Assembly: GCA_964475955.1 (NCBI GenBank)
Contig: CAYYZY010000009.1
Span: forward strand, 16,670-80,669
DNA length: 64,000 nt
Direction of reading: 5' to 3'
Source: DATKZH01 sp964475955
GTDB taxonomy: Bacteria; Planctomycetota; Planctomycetia; Pirellulales; Thermoguttaceae
Shown here: positions 35,976 through 43,372 of the stretch, one piece after another
Layout of the letters: each line of letters starts with the position of its first letter
Numbering within the stretch: position 1 is the first letter of the stretch
Program-made: the position numbers and the translations under genes
Notes under the pieces: generated by a model
Seen by the model: the letters and a program-made list of their open reading frames with translations, nothing else
Database searches by the model: none
Told to the model about the DNA's origin: nothing

Positions 35976-36125
35976 GGGAGGCCTCTCGCCAAGGCGCCAA
36001 GGCGCAAAGCAACCGAGAGAGGTCGTCATAACTCGATCCTCGCCTACGTTGACGCTCCACCCTCACTACTCATCATTCATCATTCACCCTTCATCCTTTG
36101 CGCCTCCGCGCCTTTGCGAGATCCC
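35976..36125. repeat. Inverted repeat with CGCCAAGGCGCAAAG arms
   Basis: The left arm near 35993-36011 (CGCCAAGGCGCCAAGGCGCA) and right arm 36098-36122 (CTTTGCGCCTCCGCGCCTTT) are imperfect complements. They enclose an A/T-richer loop with CATTCATCATTCA runs. It fills most of the space between the Gfo/Idh and SDR genes. Confidence 0.55.
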
Positions 36126-36167
36126 CTCCCCCCGACCCCACCCCCAAACCAATCAGGAGCCCGAACC

Positions 36168-36971
36168 ATGACGTCCGACCGCGAACCCACCGTGCAGGAG
36201 CTTTTCGACCTGTCGGGCAAGACGTCGCTGATCAGCGGGGCCAGCGGGCACCTGGGCGGCGCGATGGCCCGGGCGCTGGCCGAGGCGGGGAGCCGCGTGG
36301 CGGTGACCAGCCGCCAGGCCGATCGGGCACGCGCGGTCGCCGCGGAGCTGCCCGACCCGAACGGCGCGGGCCATCGGGGTTTCGCCATGGACCAGATGGA
36401 CGCCGATTCGATCGAAAGGGCGGTGGCCGACGTCCTCGACGAAGTGGGCCGCGTCGACGTGCTGGTCAATAACGGCCACCACCCGCTGGCGAGCGACTGG
36501 ACCGACGTCGCCCCCGAGCAGTTCACCCGGCAACTGGCCAACGCGACCGGCTACTTCCTTCTCGCCCGGCGCGTACGGGAGCACGCCGTCGAGCGCGGCG
36601 GCCCGGCCAGCATCATCATGCTCGGGTCGATGTACGGCCTGGTCGCTTCGTACCCCGACGCATACGAGGGCATATGCCCTGCCAGCCCGGTCGCCTATCA
36701 CACGCTCAAGGGCGGGATCGTGCAGCTCACGCGGCATCTGGCGGTCTATTGGGCTTCGGACGGCGTTCGGGTGAACTGCCTCAGCCCGGGGCCGTTCCCA
36801 TCGTCCAAGGCCCCGATCGGGATGGTCGAGCGCCTCGAGGGCCACAGCCCCATGGGCCGGATGGGCGTGCCGCACGAGCTCAAGTGCGCCGTCGTCTTCC
36901 TGGCCAGCGACGCCAGCAGCTACATGACCGGCCAGAACCTCGTCATCGACGGCGGCTGGACGGCGTGGTGA
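36168..36971 (+). CDS. Short-chain dehydrogenase/reductase
   Basis: 267 residues, classical SDR. Cofactor motif SLISGASGHLGGAMARALA, structural VLVNNGHH (normally NNAG), catalytic serine in IIMLGSMYG, catalytic YxxxK in AYHTLKGGI, then RVNCLSPGPFPS and the usual ending SYMTGQNLVIDGGWTAW. NAD(P)-dependent oxidoreductase, cytoplasmic; the ending is typical of gluconate or 3-oxoacyl-type SDRs but the substrate is not determinable. ATG at 36168 follows CAGGAGCCCGAACC; a TTG 54 bases upstream is rejected. Probably functionally linked to the Gfo/Idh gene before it, though a repeat separates them. Confidence 0.9.
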   Translation: MTSDREPTVQELFDLSGKTSLISGASGHLGGAMARALAEAGSRVAVTSRQADRARAVAAELPDPNGAGHRGFAMDQMDADSIERAVADVLDEVGRVDVLVNNGHHPLASDWTDVAPEQFTRQLANATGYFLLARRVREHAVERGGPASIIMLGSMYGLVASYPDAYEGICPASPVAYHTLKGGIVQLTRHLAVYWASDGVRVNCLSPGPFPSSKAPIGMVERLEGHSPMGRMGVPHELKCAVVFLASDASSYMTGQNLVIDGGWTAW

Positions 36972-37081
36972 AAGACGGCCGAACAACAAGCCGCTCGACA
37001 TGGAAGCCATGGAGCGGCGCTACCGCAGCCGGGCGGCGAAGAACAAGTGACGGGCGGCCGAAGAACAACTCCCCGCTTTCC

Positions 37082-37159
37082 GTAGCAGGCACACTCCGTG
37101 TGCCGTCCGCTCGCCCGCGGCACAGGGAGTGTGCCTGCTACTCTGCGGATGCGGAAGTC
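37082..37159. repeat. GTAGCAGGCACACTCCGTG palindromic repeat, copy 2
   Basis: Arms GTAGCAGGCACACTCCGTGT and GGGAGTGTGCCTGCTAC form a long hairpin around GCCGTCCGCTCGCCCGC; the tail GGATGCGGAAG follows. The same order of parts occurs at 2630-2723. It lies between convergent genes and may act as a terminator. Confidence 0.75.
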
Positions 37160-37189
37160 ATTCTCCGTCCGCCGCGTTGACCGGCGCGC

Positions 37190-37585
37190 TCAGCGCCGCT
37201 TCGCCCGGAACGGCAACCATCCCAGCAGGGCGCCGAGGGCGAGTCCGACGAGCAGCGCTAGCTCCGAATCGGTCAGTTGGGGTCCATGCGGCATCCCCGC
37301 GAGGCCGGGCGCGAGAAGCACCAGCACCAAGGCGACCGGCAGGAAGGCGACCGCGGCCGCCACGAGCCGCTTCCCCACGTAGGTCGCCAGCGCCCTGGCC
37401 AACTCGAAGTAGTGCGCGAGGAACGGATCGTCGGGACGATCGGAAACGAGGCTCCGCGCCGTCACGGCGAACTTGTGCCAAACGTGGTCTTCGCCGAGAT
37501 GTGCGCACGTGCGTTGCCAGGCCACCGCCGCTCCGGTGCCCAGCAAGGCTCCGACCATCGCGATCGCTATTTCGTTCAGTTCCAT
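37190..37585 (-). CDS. Small membrane protein, third gene of the arylsulfotransferase-like operon
   Basis: 131 residues. Helix 1 is AIAMVGALLGTGAAVAW (about 7-23). A soluble stretch follows (CAHLGEDHVWHKFAVTARSL...PFLAHYFELARALATYVGKR), then two helices, AAAVAFLPVALVLVLLAPGL and ELALLVGLALGALLGWLPF. It ends in a basic FRAKRR. No known family recognised. ATG at 37585 follows GAGGATAGGCCGGCC, and only 7 bases separate it from the gene upstream. Confidence 0.7.
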   Translation of the reverse strand: MELNEIAIAMVGALLGTGAAVAWQRTCAHLGEDHVWHKFAVTARSLVSDRPDDPFLAHYFELARALATYVGKRLVAAAVAFLPVALVLVLLAPGLAGMPHGPQLTDSELALLVGLALGALLGWLPFRAKRR

Positions 37586-37592
37586 GGCCGGC

Positions 37593-37973
37593 CTATCCTC
37601 GATCGATCGGGTGGGGGGCCCGAAGCGCAGTTGCGGCCTCGCGGTCCCGCGCTGATCTTCCCACGTCGGCATCGGCCGGCGACGCCTCGACGGCCTCGCC
37701 CGCGCCGGCTTCGGCCCGGCGACGCTCCTCGCGCGCGCGGCGCCGTTGGCGGAGGAGCTTGATTGGGTAGAGGATCGGCGCGAGAAGTCCCAAGAGGATC
37801 ACGGCCGCCACGGCCGCCAGCGCGCCGAGCATGCTCAATCCGGCCCCCGGACCCACGTAGCCGAGAGGGCCGGCGCAAGCCCACGCCTCGACGGGCGCCG
37901 ACAGCACCGCCAGCGGCACGGCCACGCCCAACAAGGCCCGAGAGGGCGGGGGAAACACTTCTGCACGTCTCAT
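37593..37973 (-). CDS. Small membrane protein with YVGPGAG motif
   Basis: 126 residues. A signal-like first helix (RALLGVAVPLAVLSAPVEAWA) is followed by CAGPLGYVGPGAGLSMLGAL, a second helix and LLAPILYPIKLLRQRRRARE, then a charged tail rich in Glu, Arg and Ala. The Y-[IV]-G-P-G-A-G segment before a helix and a basic [LF]LRRR end is, from memory, a recurring small-protein type found beside arylsulfotransferase-like and other extracytoplasmic enzymes. The ATG at 37973 overlaps the stop of the upstream gene (TGATG), so translation is coupled; a TTG one codon earlier is possible. Confidence 0.75.
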   Translation of the reverse strand: MRRAEVFPPPSRALLGVAVPLAVLSAPVEAWACAGPLGYVGPGAGLSMLGALAAVAAVILLGLLAPILYPIKLLRQRRRAREERRRAEAGAGEAVEASPADADVGRSARDREAATALRAPHPIDRG

Positions 37974-39376
37974 CAATCTTCGCCTTCCTCAGGAAAGGGG
38001 AACCGTTCGGGTTCCACGTACTTGGCGGTGAACACCAGGGGGCGCGGCTCGTGCGGCTCGACGTCGAGGTAGCCGTATTCCCAGAGCACCTCGCCACGTT
38101 CGAGGTCGATTTCCCAGACGACGCCCGCGTTGGTGATCGCCACCAGCGCGCGCCGGCCCGCTTCGTCGAGGTCGAGGTGGCCGGCCGTCTCCGAGAAGAA
38201 CGGGCCCGGCAGCGACTGAGAGGGGCGCGGGAACACCGTCTCCGGGACGTCCGTCTCCAGTCCAATGCGCACCAGGCGGCTCCCCCCGGTCGGTTGAGGT
38301 CCTCCGAGATTGTCGAACACGAGGATTCCGTCGCCGAAGAATCGCGGGCTGTGCTGGCGCAAGGTCGTGCCGGCCGACATCCATTTGAAGCGCCGGGTGT
38401 GGGCGTCGAGGATACCCACGGCGTTGAGGCTGCGAAGCGAAACGAGCATGTCGCCGGGGTTCAACCGATCGGAAGTGGCCGCCAGCGCGCGACTGACGAC
38501 GCGGACGTCGTTCAGGTGCGTGGGATCGTCGGTGTGCGCGCCCGTGTCCATGTAGGTGGCGCCGGGAAACAGGCCCACCCAGCCCGATTCGACCAGGGCG
38601 TCGAGGATCGCGATCTCCTCGAGCGCGTTTCCGTCGGGGTCGAGAATCATCACGGTGTCGCGGAGGATCTTTTCCTCCGGCGCGGTGATCGCGGCGCCCG
38701 TGTCCCCGATACGGACCGGGGAGTCGGCGATCCGAACCGCCGGAACGTAGATGCGACCGTCCTCCGCCACGGTGAACCAGTGATGGCACAGCTCGCGCTT
38801 CCAGATCAGGCGGGAGTTGCGATCGAACCGGGCGAGTCCGACCGCGATGGGAAAGCAATTGTCGCCCTGGAAGCTGACCAGCAGCCCGCCGTCTTCGTAA
38901 AGATGCAGCCCCACGGGGTAAGCGCCGAACTTCCCCGGCGCCTTGTGGACGCCCTCCAGATCGTCCCACAGGTGCGGGTCGTAGTGCCAGACGTGCTTCA
39001 CCTCTCCGTGGCCCTCCATCAGCCAGGCGAGGCAGCCGTCGGGGCTGTGCTTCTTCAGGTGGTCCTTCCCGCCGCTGATGAGGATCAGCTCGTCGGGCCC
39101 ATCCCCCGCATGAAGCCGAACGGACGGGTCGATTGCCGGAGGCGCCTTGCTGGAGTCGGAAGGGCCCGGCGACCACGCCTCCGCCGGATCGACCTTCGGC
39201 CTCCGCGGGGCGTAGACCTCCGCCAGCGTTCCCAAGGCCAGGGACGCATCGCGGATGACCGGGTAGGGAAACACCTGCCACGCGACCGTCGCCGCCCCGT
39301 AGATGAACAGCGCCAGCCCGAACGAGTAGAGGAGCAGCGCCTTGAGCAGGCGGTCGGAGAGGCAATCGTGCCTCAT
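37973..39376 (-). CDS. Membrane-anchored arylsulfotransferase-like beta-propeller
   Basis: 467 residues. One N-terminal membrane helix (LLKALLLYSFGLALFIYGAA) anchors a periplasmic beta-propeller of the arylsulfotransferase type. Blades are visible as DELILISGGKDHLKKHSPDG, GLARFDRNSRLIWKREL, HHWFTVAEDGRIYVPA, THLNDVRVVSRAL, LVSLRSLNAVGILDAHTRRF, RQHSPRFFGDGILVFDN and GVVWEIDLERGEVLWEY. The histidines in HHWFTV, HLNDV and QHSPRF are at positions where this family has its catalytic and binding histidines. Activity could be sulfate transfer between phenols or a non-enzymatic propeller; homologues are unstudied. ATG at 39376 follows GGAGGCACCC. First gene of a three-gene operon with two small membrane proteins. 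Confidence 0.8.
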   Translation of the reverse strand: MRHDCLSDRLLKALLLYSFGLALFIYGAATVAWQVFPYPVIRDASLALGTLAEVYAPRRPKVDPAEAWSPGPSDSSKAPPAIDPSVRLHAGDGPDELILISGGKDHLKKHSPDGCLAWLMEGHGEVKHVWHYDPHLWDDLEGVHKAPGKFGAYPVGLHLYEDGGLLVSFQGDNCFPIAVGLARFDRNSRLIWKRELCHHWFTVAEDGRIYVPAVRIADSPVRIGDTGAAITAPEEKILRDTVMILDPDGNALEEIAILDALVESGWVGLFPGATYMDTGAHTDDPTHLNDVRVVSRALAATSDRLNPGDMLVSLRSLNAVGILDAHTRRFKWMSAGTTLRQHSPRFFGDGILVFDNLGGPQPTGGSRLVRIGLETDVPETVFPRPSQSLPGPFFSETAGHLDLDEAGRRALVAITNAGVVWEIDLERGEVLWEYGYLDVEPHEPRPLVFTAKYVEPERFPFPEEGED

Positions 39377-39897
39377 GGGTGCCTCCGCAATCGACGATCT
39401 CCGAGGCGATCGTGCGGCGAACGTCGCCGCTACCGCCTGGGGGACATGCGGAGCGCCTCTCGGCCGGGCGCGAATGGGGAGCCTCGCAGTGCGCGCGGGC
39501 CGCAAAGCCACGCCCCGCGCTCGGGCGGAAGCATCGCCCCTGGTCGGGGGGTCCGCAGTCTCAAGATGTTCCGGTAGCGTTCCCCCCTCAGTCATTATTC
39601 CCAAACCCCGCAACTCGTCGAGGGTTTCGTCGCCAAATTCCCCGGACGGCGGGACTTCGCCTCGCCCGCATTGCCCACCAGCCACACCAACCCGAAGCGC
39701 AAGCGAGGCACTGGCTTGCACGGCCCCGATCCGTCATCGATGGTTCCGGCCAGAATCGGAGCCGCCGCCGGCCGACCAGGAGGCGCCACGGGTTGTAGAC
39801 TACAGATTGAAGGGGGCAGATCCGCCGCTGGGGCCCGTGCCCGTCGGAGTGGGGCGCCCTCAGCCGGCCTGCCCTAAACCCGGGAGCCTGACCGCCG
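39377..39897. other. Divergent intergenic region, no gene
   Basis: About 520 bases. Contains one arm of the AACCCGAAGCGC repeat (39675-39712). An in-frame upstream extension of the propeller gene runs through here but lacks coding character. Confidence 0.55.
39675..39712 (-). repeat. AACCCGAAGCGC...GCGAGG repeat, half copy in opposite orientation
   Basis: Reads GCCACACCAACCCGAAGCGC followed by AAGCGAGGCA. It matches the right arm and flank of the element at 27474-27556 in reverse complement; a matching second arm is not evident. From memory, when translated it gives the NPKRKRG string that appears in many spurious planctomycete protein predictions. Confidence 0.7.
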
Positions 39898-40596
39898 ATG
39901 GCCCGCTTTGTGCAAGGATGGGAGCGCGTCGCCGAACTCCGGCGGCGGAGCGGCACCGGGGCGGTGGTGCGGCGGTTGGGCTACCGGTTCGCCCGGCGGT
40001 TGGTCGACGTGAGCGTGGCCCACGTGCTCTGGCTCGACGTGGATCGGGTCCACCCGTCGCTCCGGCCGCCCTCCGGCTACACGTTTCGCTTCCTTTCGAC
40101 CGAGGAGGTTCGGGCCCATTCGGCCGATTCGGGCAACTGGCTCAGCCCGGCCATGGCGGGGCGGATCGCGGGCGGGCTCGATTTCTGTTTCGCCGCGCTG
40201 GCCGGCCCGCGCCTGGCGGCCTACGGATGGTTCGCCCTGGAGTGCATCGAGCCGGAGCACAACGGCGGCACGGCCCTCTCCTACCCGAGCGACATGGCGT
40301 ATATGTACGGCGGATTCACCTACCCCGAGTTTCGCGGCAACCGGCTGCACGGGCTGGTAAAGAAGCGGGGGCTCGAGGCGCTCGGCGAGCACGGGGTGCG
40401 GGGGCTCGTCTCGACGGTCGAGTGGACCAACGAGGCCTCGCTTCGTAGCAATTTCCGCCTGGGCTGCCTCGACCTGGGCCGCGCGGTCGAGCTGCGCCTG
40501 GGCCGATTCGGCGTTGCCCGCTACCCTCGTGCGGCGCAGCGCCGGGGCATCCGGTTTGCGAAGGACGCCATGACGCGGCCGGCATCACGGCGTTGA
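39898..40596 (+). CDS. GNAT-family acetyltransferase-like protein
   Basis: 232 residues, cytoplasmic. The acetyl-CoA binding motif of the GNAT fold is recognisable as MYGGFTYPEFRGNRLHGLVK (normally V.P..RG.G), followed by LEALGEHGVRGLVSTVEWTN and ASLRSNFRLGC, the usual N..S...Y..LGF region in altered form. The N-terminal 60 residues are basic and helical with no clear domain. Similar proteins occur in polysaccharide biosynthesis sets; acyl donor and acceptor are unknown. ATG at 39898 follows GGGAGCCTGACCGCC. Confidence 0.78.
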   Translation: MARFVQGWERVAELRRRSGTGAVVRRLGYRFARRLVDVSVAHVLWLDVDRVHPSLRPPSGYTFRFLSTEEVRAHSADSGNWLSPAMAGRIAGGLDFCFAALAGPRLAAYGWFALECIEPEHNGGTALSYPSDMAYMYGGFTYPEFRGNRLHGLVKKRGLEALGEHGVRGLVSTVEWTNEASLRSNFRLGCLDLGRAVELRLGRFGVARYPRAAQRRGIRFAKDAMTRPASRR

Positions 40597-40881
40597 CCTT
40601 TGGCAACACGCGCAGCGCGACGTCGCCGGGAGCTGCGGGTCCAAGGTCGCCGCCCGGCGGGACGGAAGTCTGATTGTCCGAAGGGTTTGCGTGGATTCGG
40701 GGCGCGGTCGCGATCGGGCCGTGCGTGGCGTGTCCGGCGCGGCGCGCGGTTTGCGATCAACTCACCCAATGATTTGTGCAACCGGCGCGTGGGTCTCGTG
40801 TCCCTCGACCCACCCGACCTCGCCAGTGGCATTGTTGATCGGTTCCTGCGGCACCTGGCGCGTTTGACGAAGAAGGGTCCC
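40597..40881. other. Intergenic with a GTGGGTC palindrome, no gene
   Basis: About 285 bases. The reading frame of the glycosyltransferase extends back through it but crosses the palindrome at 40789-40813, so that part is taken as non-coding. Confidence 0.55.
40789..40813. repeat. GTGGGTC...GACCCAC palindrome, copy 2
   Basis: Same stem and loop length as 6028-6052, with GCGC before the stem. It lies about 70 bases upstream of the glycosyltransferase start. Confidence 0.7.
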
Positions 40882-42513
40882 ATGACGAAACAATACGGCC
40901 CGTGGTTGGCGATCGCGGCGACGCTCGTGACGGTCGGCGTGATCCAGGGGAGCACGCTCCGCTCGGGGCACTCCTGGGGCGGCGACTTCAGCATGTACGT
41001 CCACCACGCCAAGAACCTGGTCGAGGGGACGCCCTACGGCGCGACCGGCTACCTCTACAACCCCGACTACGCCAAGATCGGGCCGCCCACCTACCCGCCG
41101 GTCTGCCCGCTCCTGCTCGCGCCGGTCTACCTGGTCTGGGGGCTCAACTTCGAGGCGATGAAGCTGGTGATGCTCGGCTCGCTGCTCGTCTGCCTGTTGG
41201 CCGTGTTTCTCTCGTTCCGCAAGGAACTGCCGACGGCCCACTGCCTGGCGATCGTCGCCCTGGTGGGGCTCAACCGCACGTTCCTGGGCGGGGCCAACAC
41301 GATCGGCTCCGACCTGCCGTTCATGGCGCTACTGTACCTGACGATCCTCGCGTTCCAGAAGGCGTACGACGTCGCCCCGGGCCGGCCGCCGCGCTTCGCC
41401 CTGCTGGTGCCGGCCACCCTGCTCTTGTTCGTCGACTTCGCCACGCGCACGTTGGGCGGCGTGCTGCTGCCCGCCGTGCTCGCCTACGACCTGCTGCGGT
41501 ACCGCCGCGTCACCCGATCGGCCGTGCTGGTGGGTGGGCTTTTCGTCGTCCTGGCGCTGGCCCAGAGCCTCCTGGTCCACAGCAACACGGCCTACTTCGA
41601 CCAGTACAACGTGGGGCCGGGCGTCTTCGTGCACAACGCGATCGCGTACCTGGGCGAGGGCGCCGCGTTCTGGCACAACGGCTACATCAAGCCGCTGGCC
41701 GTGTTGCTCTTCGCGGCCGTGACGGCCCTCGCCCTGCTCGGGTTCGTCGCCCGCGCGCGACGCAAGCTGACGTTGCTGGAGATCTTCCCCGTCCTCTACC
41801 TGGCCGCCGTGCTGCTCTTTCCCAGCTTCGCCGGCCGGAGGTTCTTGCAGCCGATCTTCCCGCTCTACTTCTTCTTCGCCTTCTCCGGGCTGGAGCACGC
41901 CTGGCTCGTTCGCCGGGCGGCCGTGCGACGGGTGGTCCTCGCCTCGCTGCTGGCGGCCGTGGCCGGCTCCTACGCGGCGACCTCGACGCGCTTGGACCTG
42001 GAGGTGAACGAGGGCATCTGCAAGGCGGAGTCGGTCGCGCTGTTCGACTTCGTTTCGCGCAAGACGCCCGACGACGCCGTGATGATCTTCGTCAAGCCCC
42101 GGGTGATCGCCCTGCTCGGCTCGCGCTCGGCCTCGGCGTATCACACGCCGGCCGACGACGCCGCGTTGTGGGACTACTTCCGTCGGATCGGGGCGACGCA
42201 CCTGGTCGTCATCGAGAACGACGCGGCCTTCGCCGGCGCCGAGGACCCGGCCCGGCTGACCTACCTGCGCAGGTTCGCCCGGAACCACGCCGACCGGCTT
42301 CGAACCGTGTTCGCCAACGCCGACTTCCGCGTCTGCCAAATCGCCGACCCGGAAGTCGACCTGGCCACGCACTCCGCCGACCCGGCGCACGGCACGGCAA
42401 GGAAAAAGGGGACGGGGCTCATTTTGTGCCGCGCGCATGGGAAGCGTCAGGTCGTCTTGGGACAAAATGAGCCCCGTCCCCTTTTTCCGCTTTTTCCGCC
42501 CGAAAAAAAATGA
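40882..42513 (+). CDS. GT39/ArnT-like integral membrane glycosyltransferase
   Basis: 543 residues. About ten membrane helices in the first 400 residues. The first periplasmic loop has the GT-C pattern: GGDFSMYVHHAKNLVEGTPY with an acidic residue near the membrane, then PPTYPPVCPLLLAPVYLVWG. LVPATLLLFVDFATRTLGGV and LLFPSFAGRRFLQPIFPLYF are typical later helices, and the last 130 residues form a soluble domain. Such enzymes transfer sugars from polyprenyl-phosphate donors to lipid or protein in the periplasm. ATG at 40882 follows AAGAAGGGTCCC. The last 35 or so codons (KKGTGLIL onward) are read from a 27-base inverted repeat, so the natural C terminus was probably near the sequence DPAHGTAR. 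Confidence 0.8.
   Translation: MTKQYGPWLAIAATLVTVGVIQGSTLRSGHSWGGDFSMYVHHAKNLVEGTPYGATGYLYNPDYAKIGPPTYPPVCPLLLAPVYLVWGLNFEAMKLVMLGSLLVCLLAVFLSFRKELPTAHCLAIVALVGLNRTFLGGANTIGSDLPFMALLYLTILAFQKAYDVAPGRPPRFALLVPATLLLFVDFATRTLGGVLLPAVLAYDLLRYRRVTRSAVLVGGLFVVLALAQSLLVHSNTAYFDQYNVGPGVFVHNAIAYLGEGAAFWHNGYIKPLAVLLFAAVTALALLGFVARARRKLTLLEIFPVLYLAAVLLFPSFAGRRFLQPIFPLYFFFAFSGLEHAWLVRRAAVRRVVLASLLAAVAGSYAATSTRLDLEVNEGICKAESVALFDFVSRKTPDDAVMIFVKPRVIALLGSRSASAYHTPADDAALWDYFRRIGATHLVVIENDAAFAGAEDPARLTYLRRFARNHADRLRTVFANADFRVCQIADPEVDLATHSADPAHGTARKKGTGLILCRAHGKRQVVLGQNEPRPLFPLFPPEKK
42401..42488. repeat. Perfect 27-base inverted repeat, GGGGACGGGGCTCATTTTGT family
   Basis: Arms 42401-42427 and 42462-42488 are exact reverse complements with a 34-base loop; the core is GGGGACGGGGCTCATTTTGT. 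A related, shorter AAAAATGAGACCCGACCCC follows at 42513-42532. The element overlaps the 3' end of the glycosyltransferase gene and ends in T-rich sequence, so it may also terminate transcription. Similar cores accompany REP-type mobile repeats in many bacteria. Confidence 0.8.
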
Positions 42514-42651
42514 GACCCGACCCCATTTCCCCCCTCTTCCCGATCCCGCCGCGCCGTGATATAGAGGGAGCACGTTGGACGGTCGCGGCCGACGGGCCCC
42601 CGCCGCACGGTCGACGGGGGTGATTCTGCCTCTTTATCTGGGAGCGCGCCG

Positions 42652-43209
42652 GTGTACGACAAGCAGGCCCTCATTGCCCTGTTTCGCGAGAAAGCCCTCA
42701 AGTTCGGCGACTTCACGCTCGCCTCGGGCAAGAAGGCGACCTATTACCTCGACGGCAAGCAGGTCACGCTCGACCCCCAGGGTGCCCGGCTTGTCGGCGA
42801 AGGGATCCTCGACCTGCTGGCCGCCGACGCCCTGCCCGCGGCCGTGGGCGGCATGTCGATCGGCGCCGACCCGATCACGGCGGCGGTGGTCACCATGTCG
42901 GCCGTTCGCGGCACGCCCATTCCCGGCTTCATGGTCCGGCGGAAGAGCAAGGGGCACGGGACCAACCAGTACATCGAGGGTCCCGTGCGGCCCGGCGACG
43001 AAGTGGCGATCGTCGAAGACGTGGTCACCACGGGCGGCTCGTCGCTGGAGGCCATCCAGCGCGTGGAGGACTTCGGCATGAAGGTCGCCCGCGTGATCGC
43101 CATCATCGACCGCATGGAGGGCGGCGCCGAAGCGTTCGCCAAGGCGGGCTATCCGTTTGCCAGCCTGCTGACGATCCGGGATTTCGGCATCGACCCGCCG
43201 GAAGGCTGA
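42652..43209 (+). CDS. pyrE: Orotate phosphoribosyltransferase
   Basis: 185 residues. Transfers ribose-5-phosphate from PRPP to orotate to form OMP in pyrimidine synthesis. The N-terminal FGDFTLASGKKATYYLDGKQ is the OPRTase signature, followed by GGMSIGADPITAAVV, FMVRRKSKGHGTNQYIEG (mobile catalytic loop with its lysines) and the PRPP motif VAIVEDVVTTGGSSLEAI. The start is GTG at 42652 with GGGAGCGCGCC just upstream, and the family N terminus fits. No other pyr gene is adjacent. Confidence 0.95.
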   Translation: MYDKQALIALFREKALKFGDFTLASGKKATYYLDGKQVTLDPQGARLVGEGILDLLAADALPAAVGGMSIGADPITAAVVTMSAVRGTPIPGFMVRRKSKGHGTNQYIEGPVRPGDEVAIVEDVVTTGGSSLEAIQRVEDFGMKVARVIAIIDRMEGGAEAFAKAGYPFASLLTIRDFGIDPPEG

Positions 43210-43372
43210 TGGGTGGGCCTGTCGCCGAAATGGCGTGGGGAGCTGGGGAATGACCGCCGGGCGGAGGATGAGAACTGGGGTGATGACCACTGAGGGCACG
43301 GAGGGCACAGAGAAGTTGGGAAGAGGTTGGGCAGAAGCGGAGAGTTCGTCGGGCGGCCTTCGGCAACGGCGG

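Noticed and set aside
36114..36167. TTG start for the SDR gene 18 codons upstream
   Set aside because: The extension is Pro-rich and lies in the inverted repeat; the ATG at 36168 has CAGGAGC upstream and fits SDR N termini.
40600..40881. N-terminal extension of the glycosyltransferase by 94 codons
   Set aside because: It is Arg-rich and crosses the GTGGGTC palindrome. The ATG at 40882 has a binding site and starts right before the first membrane helix.
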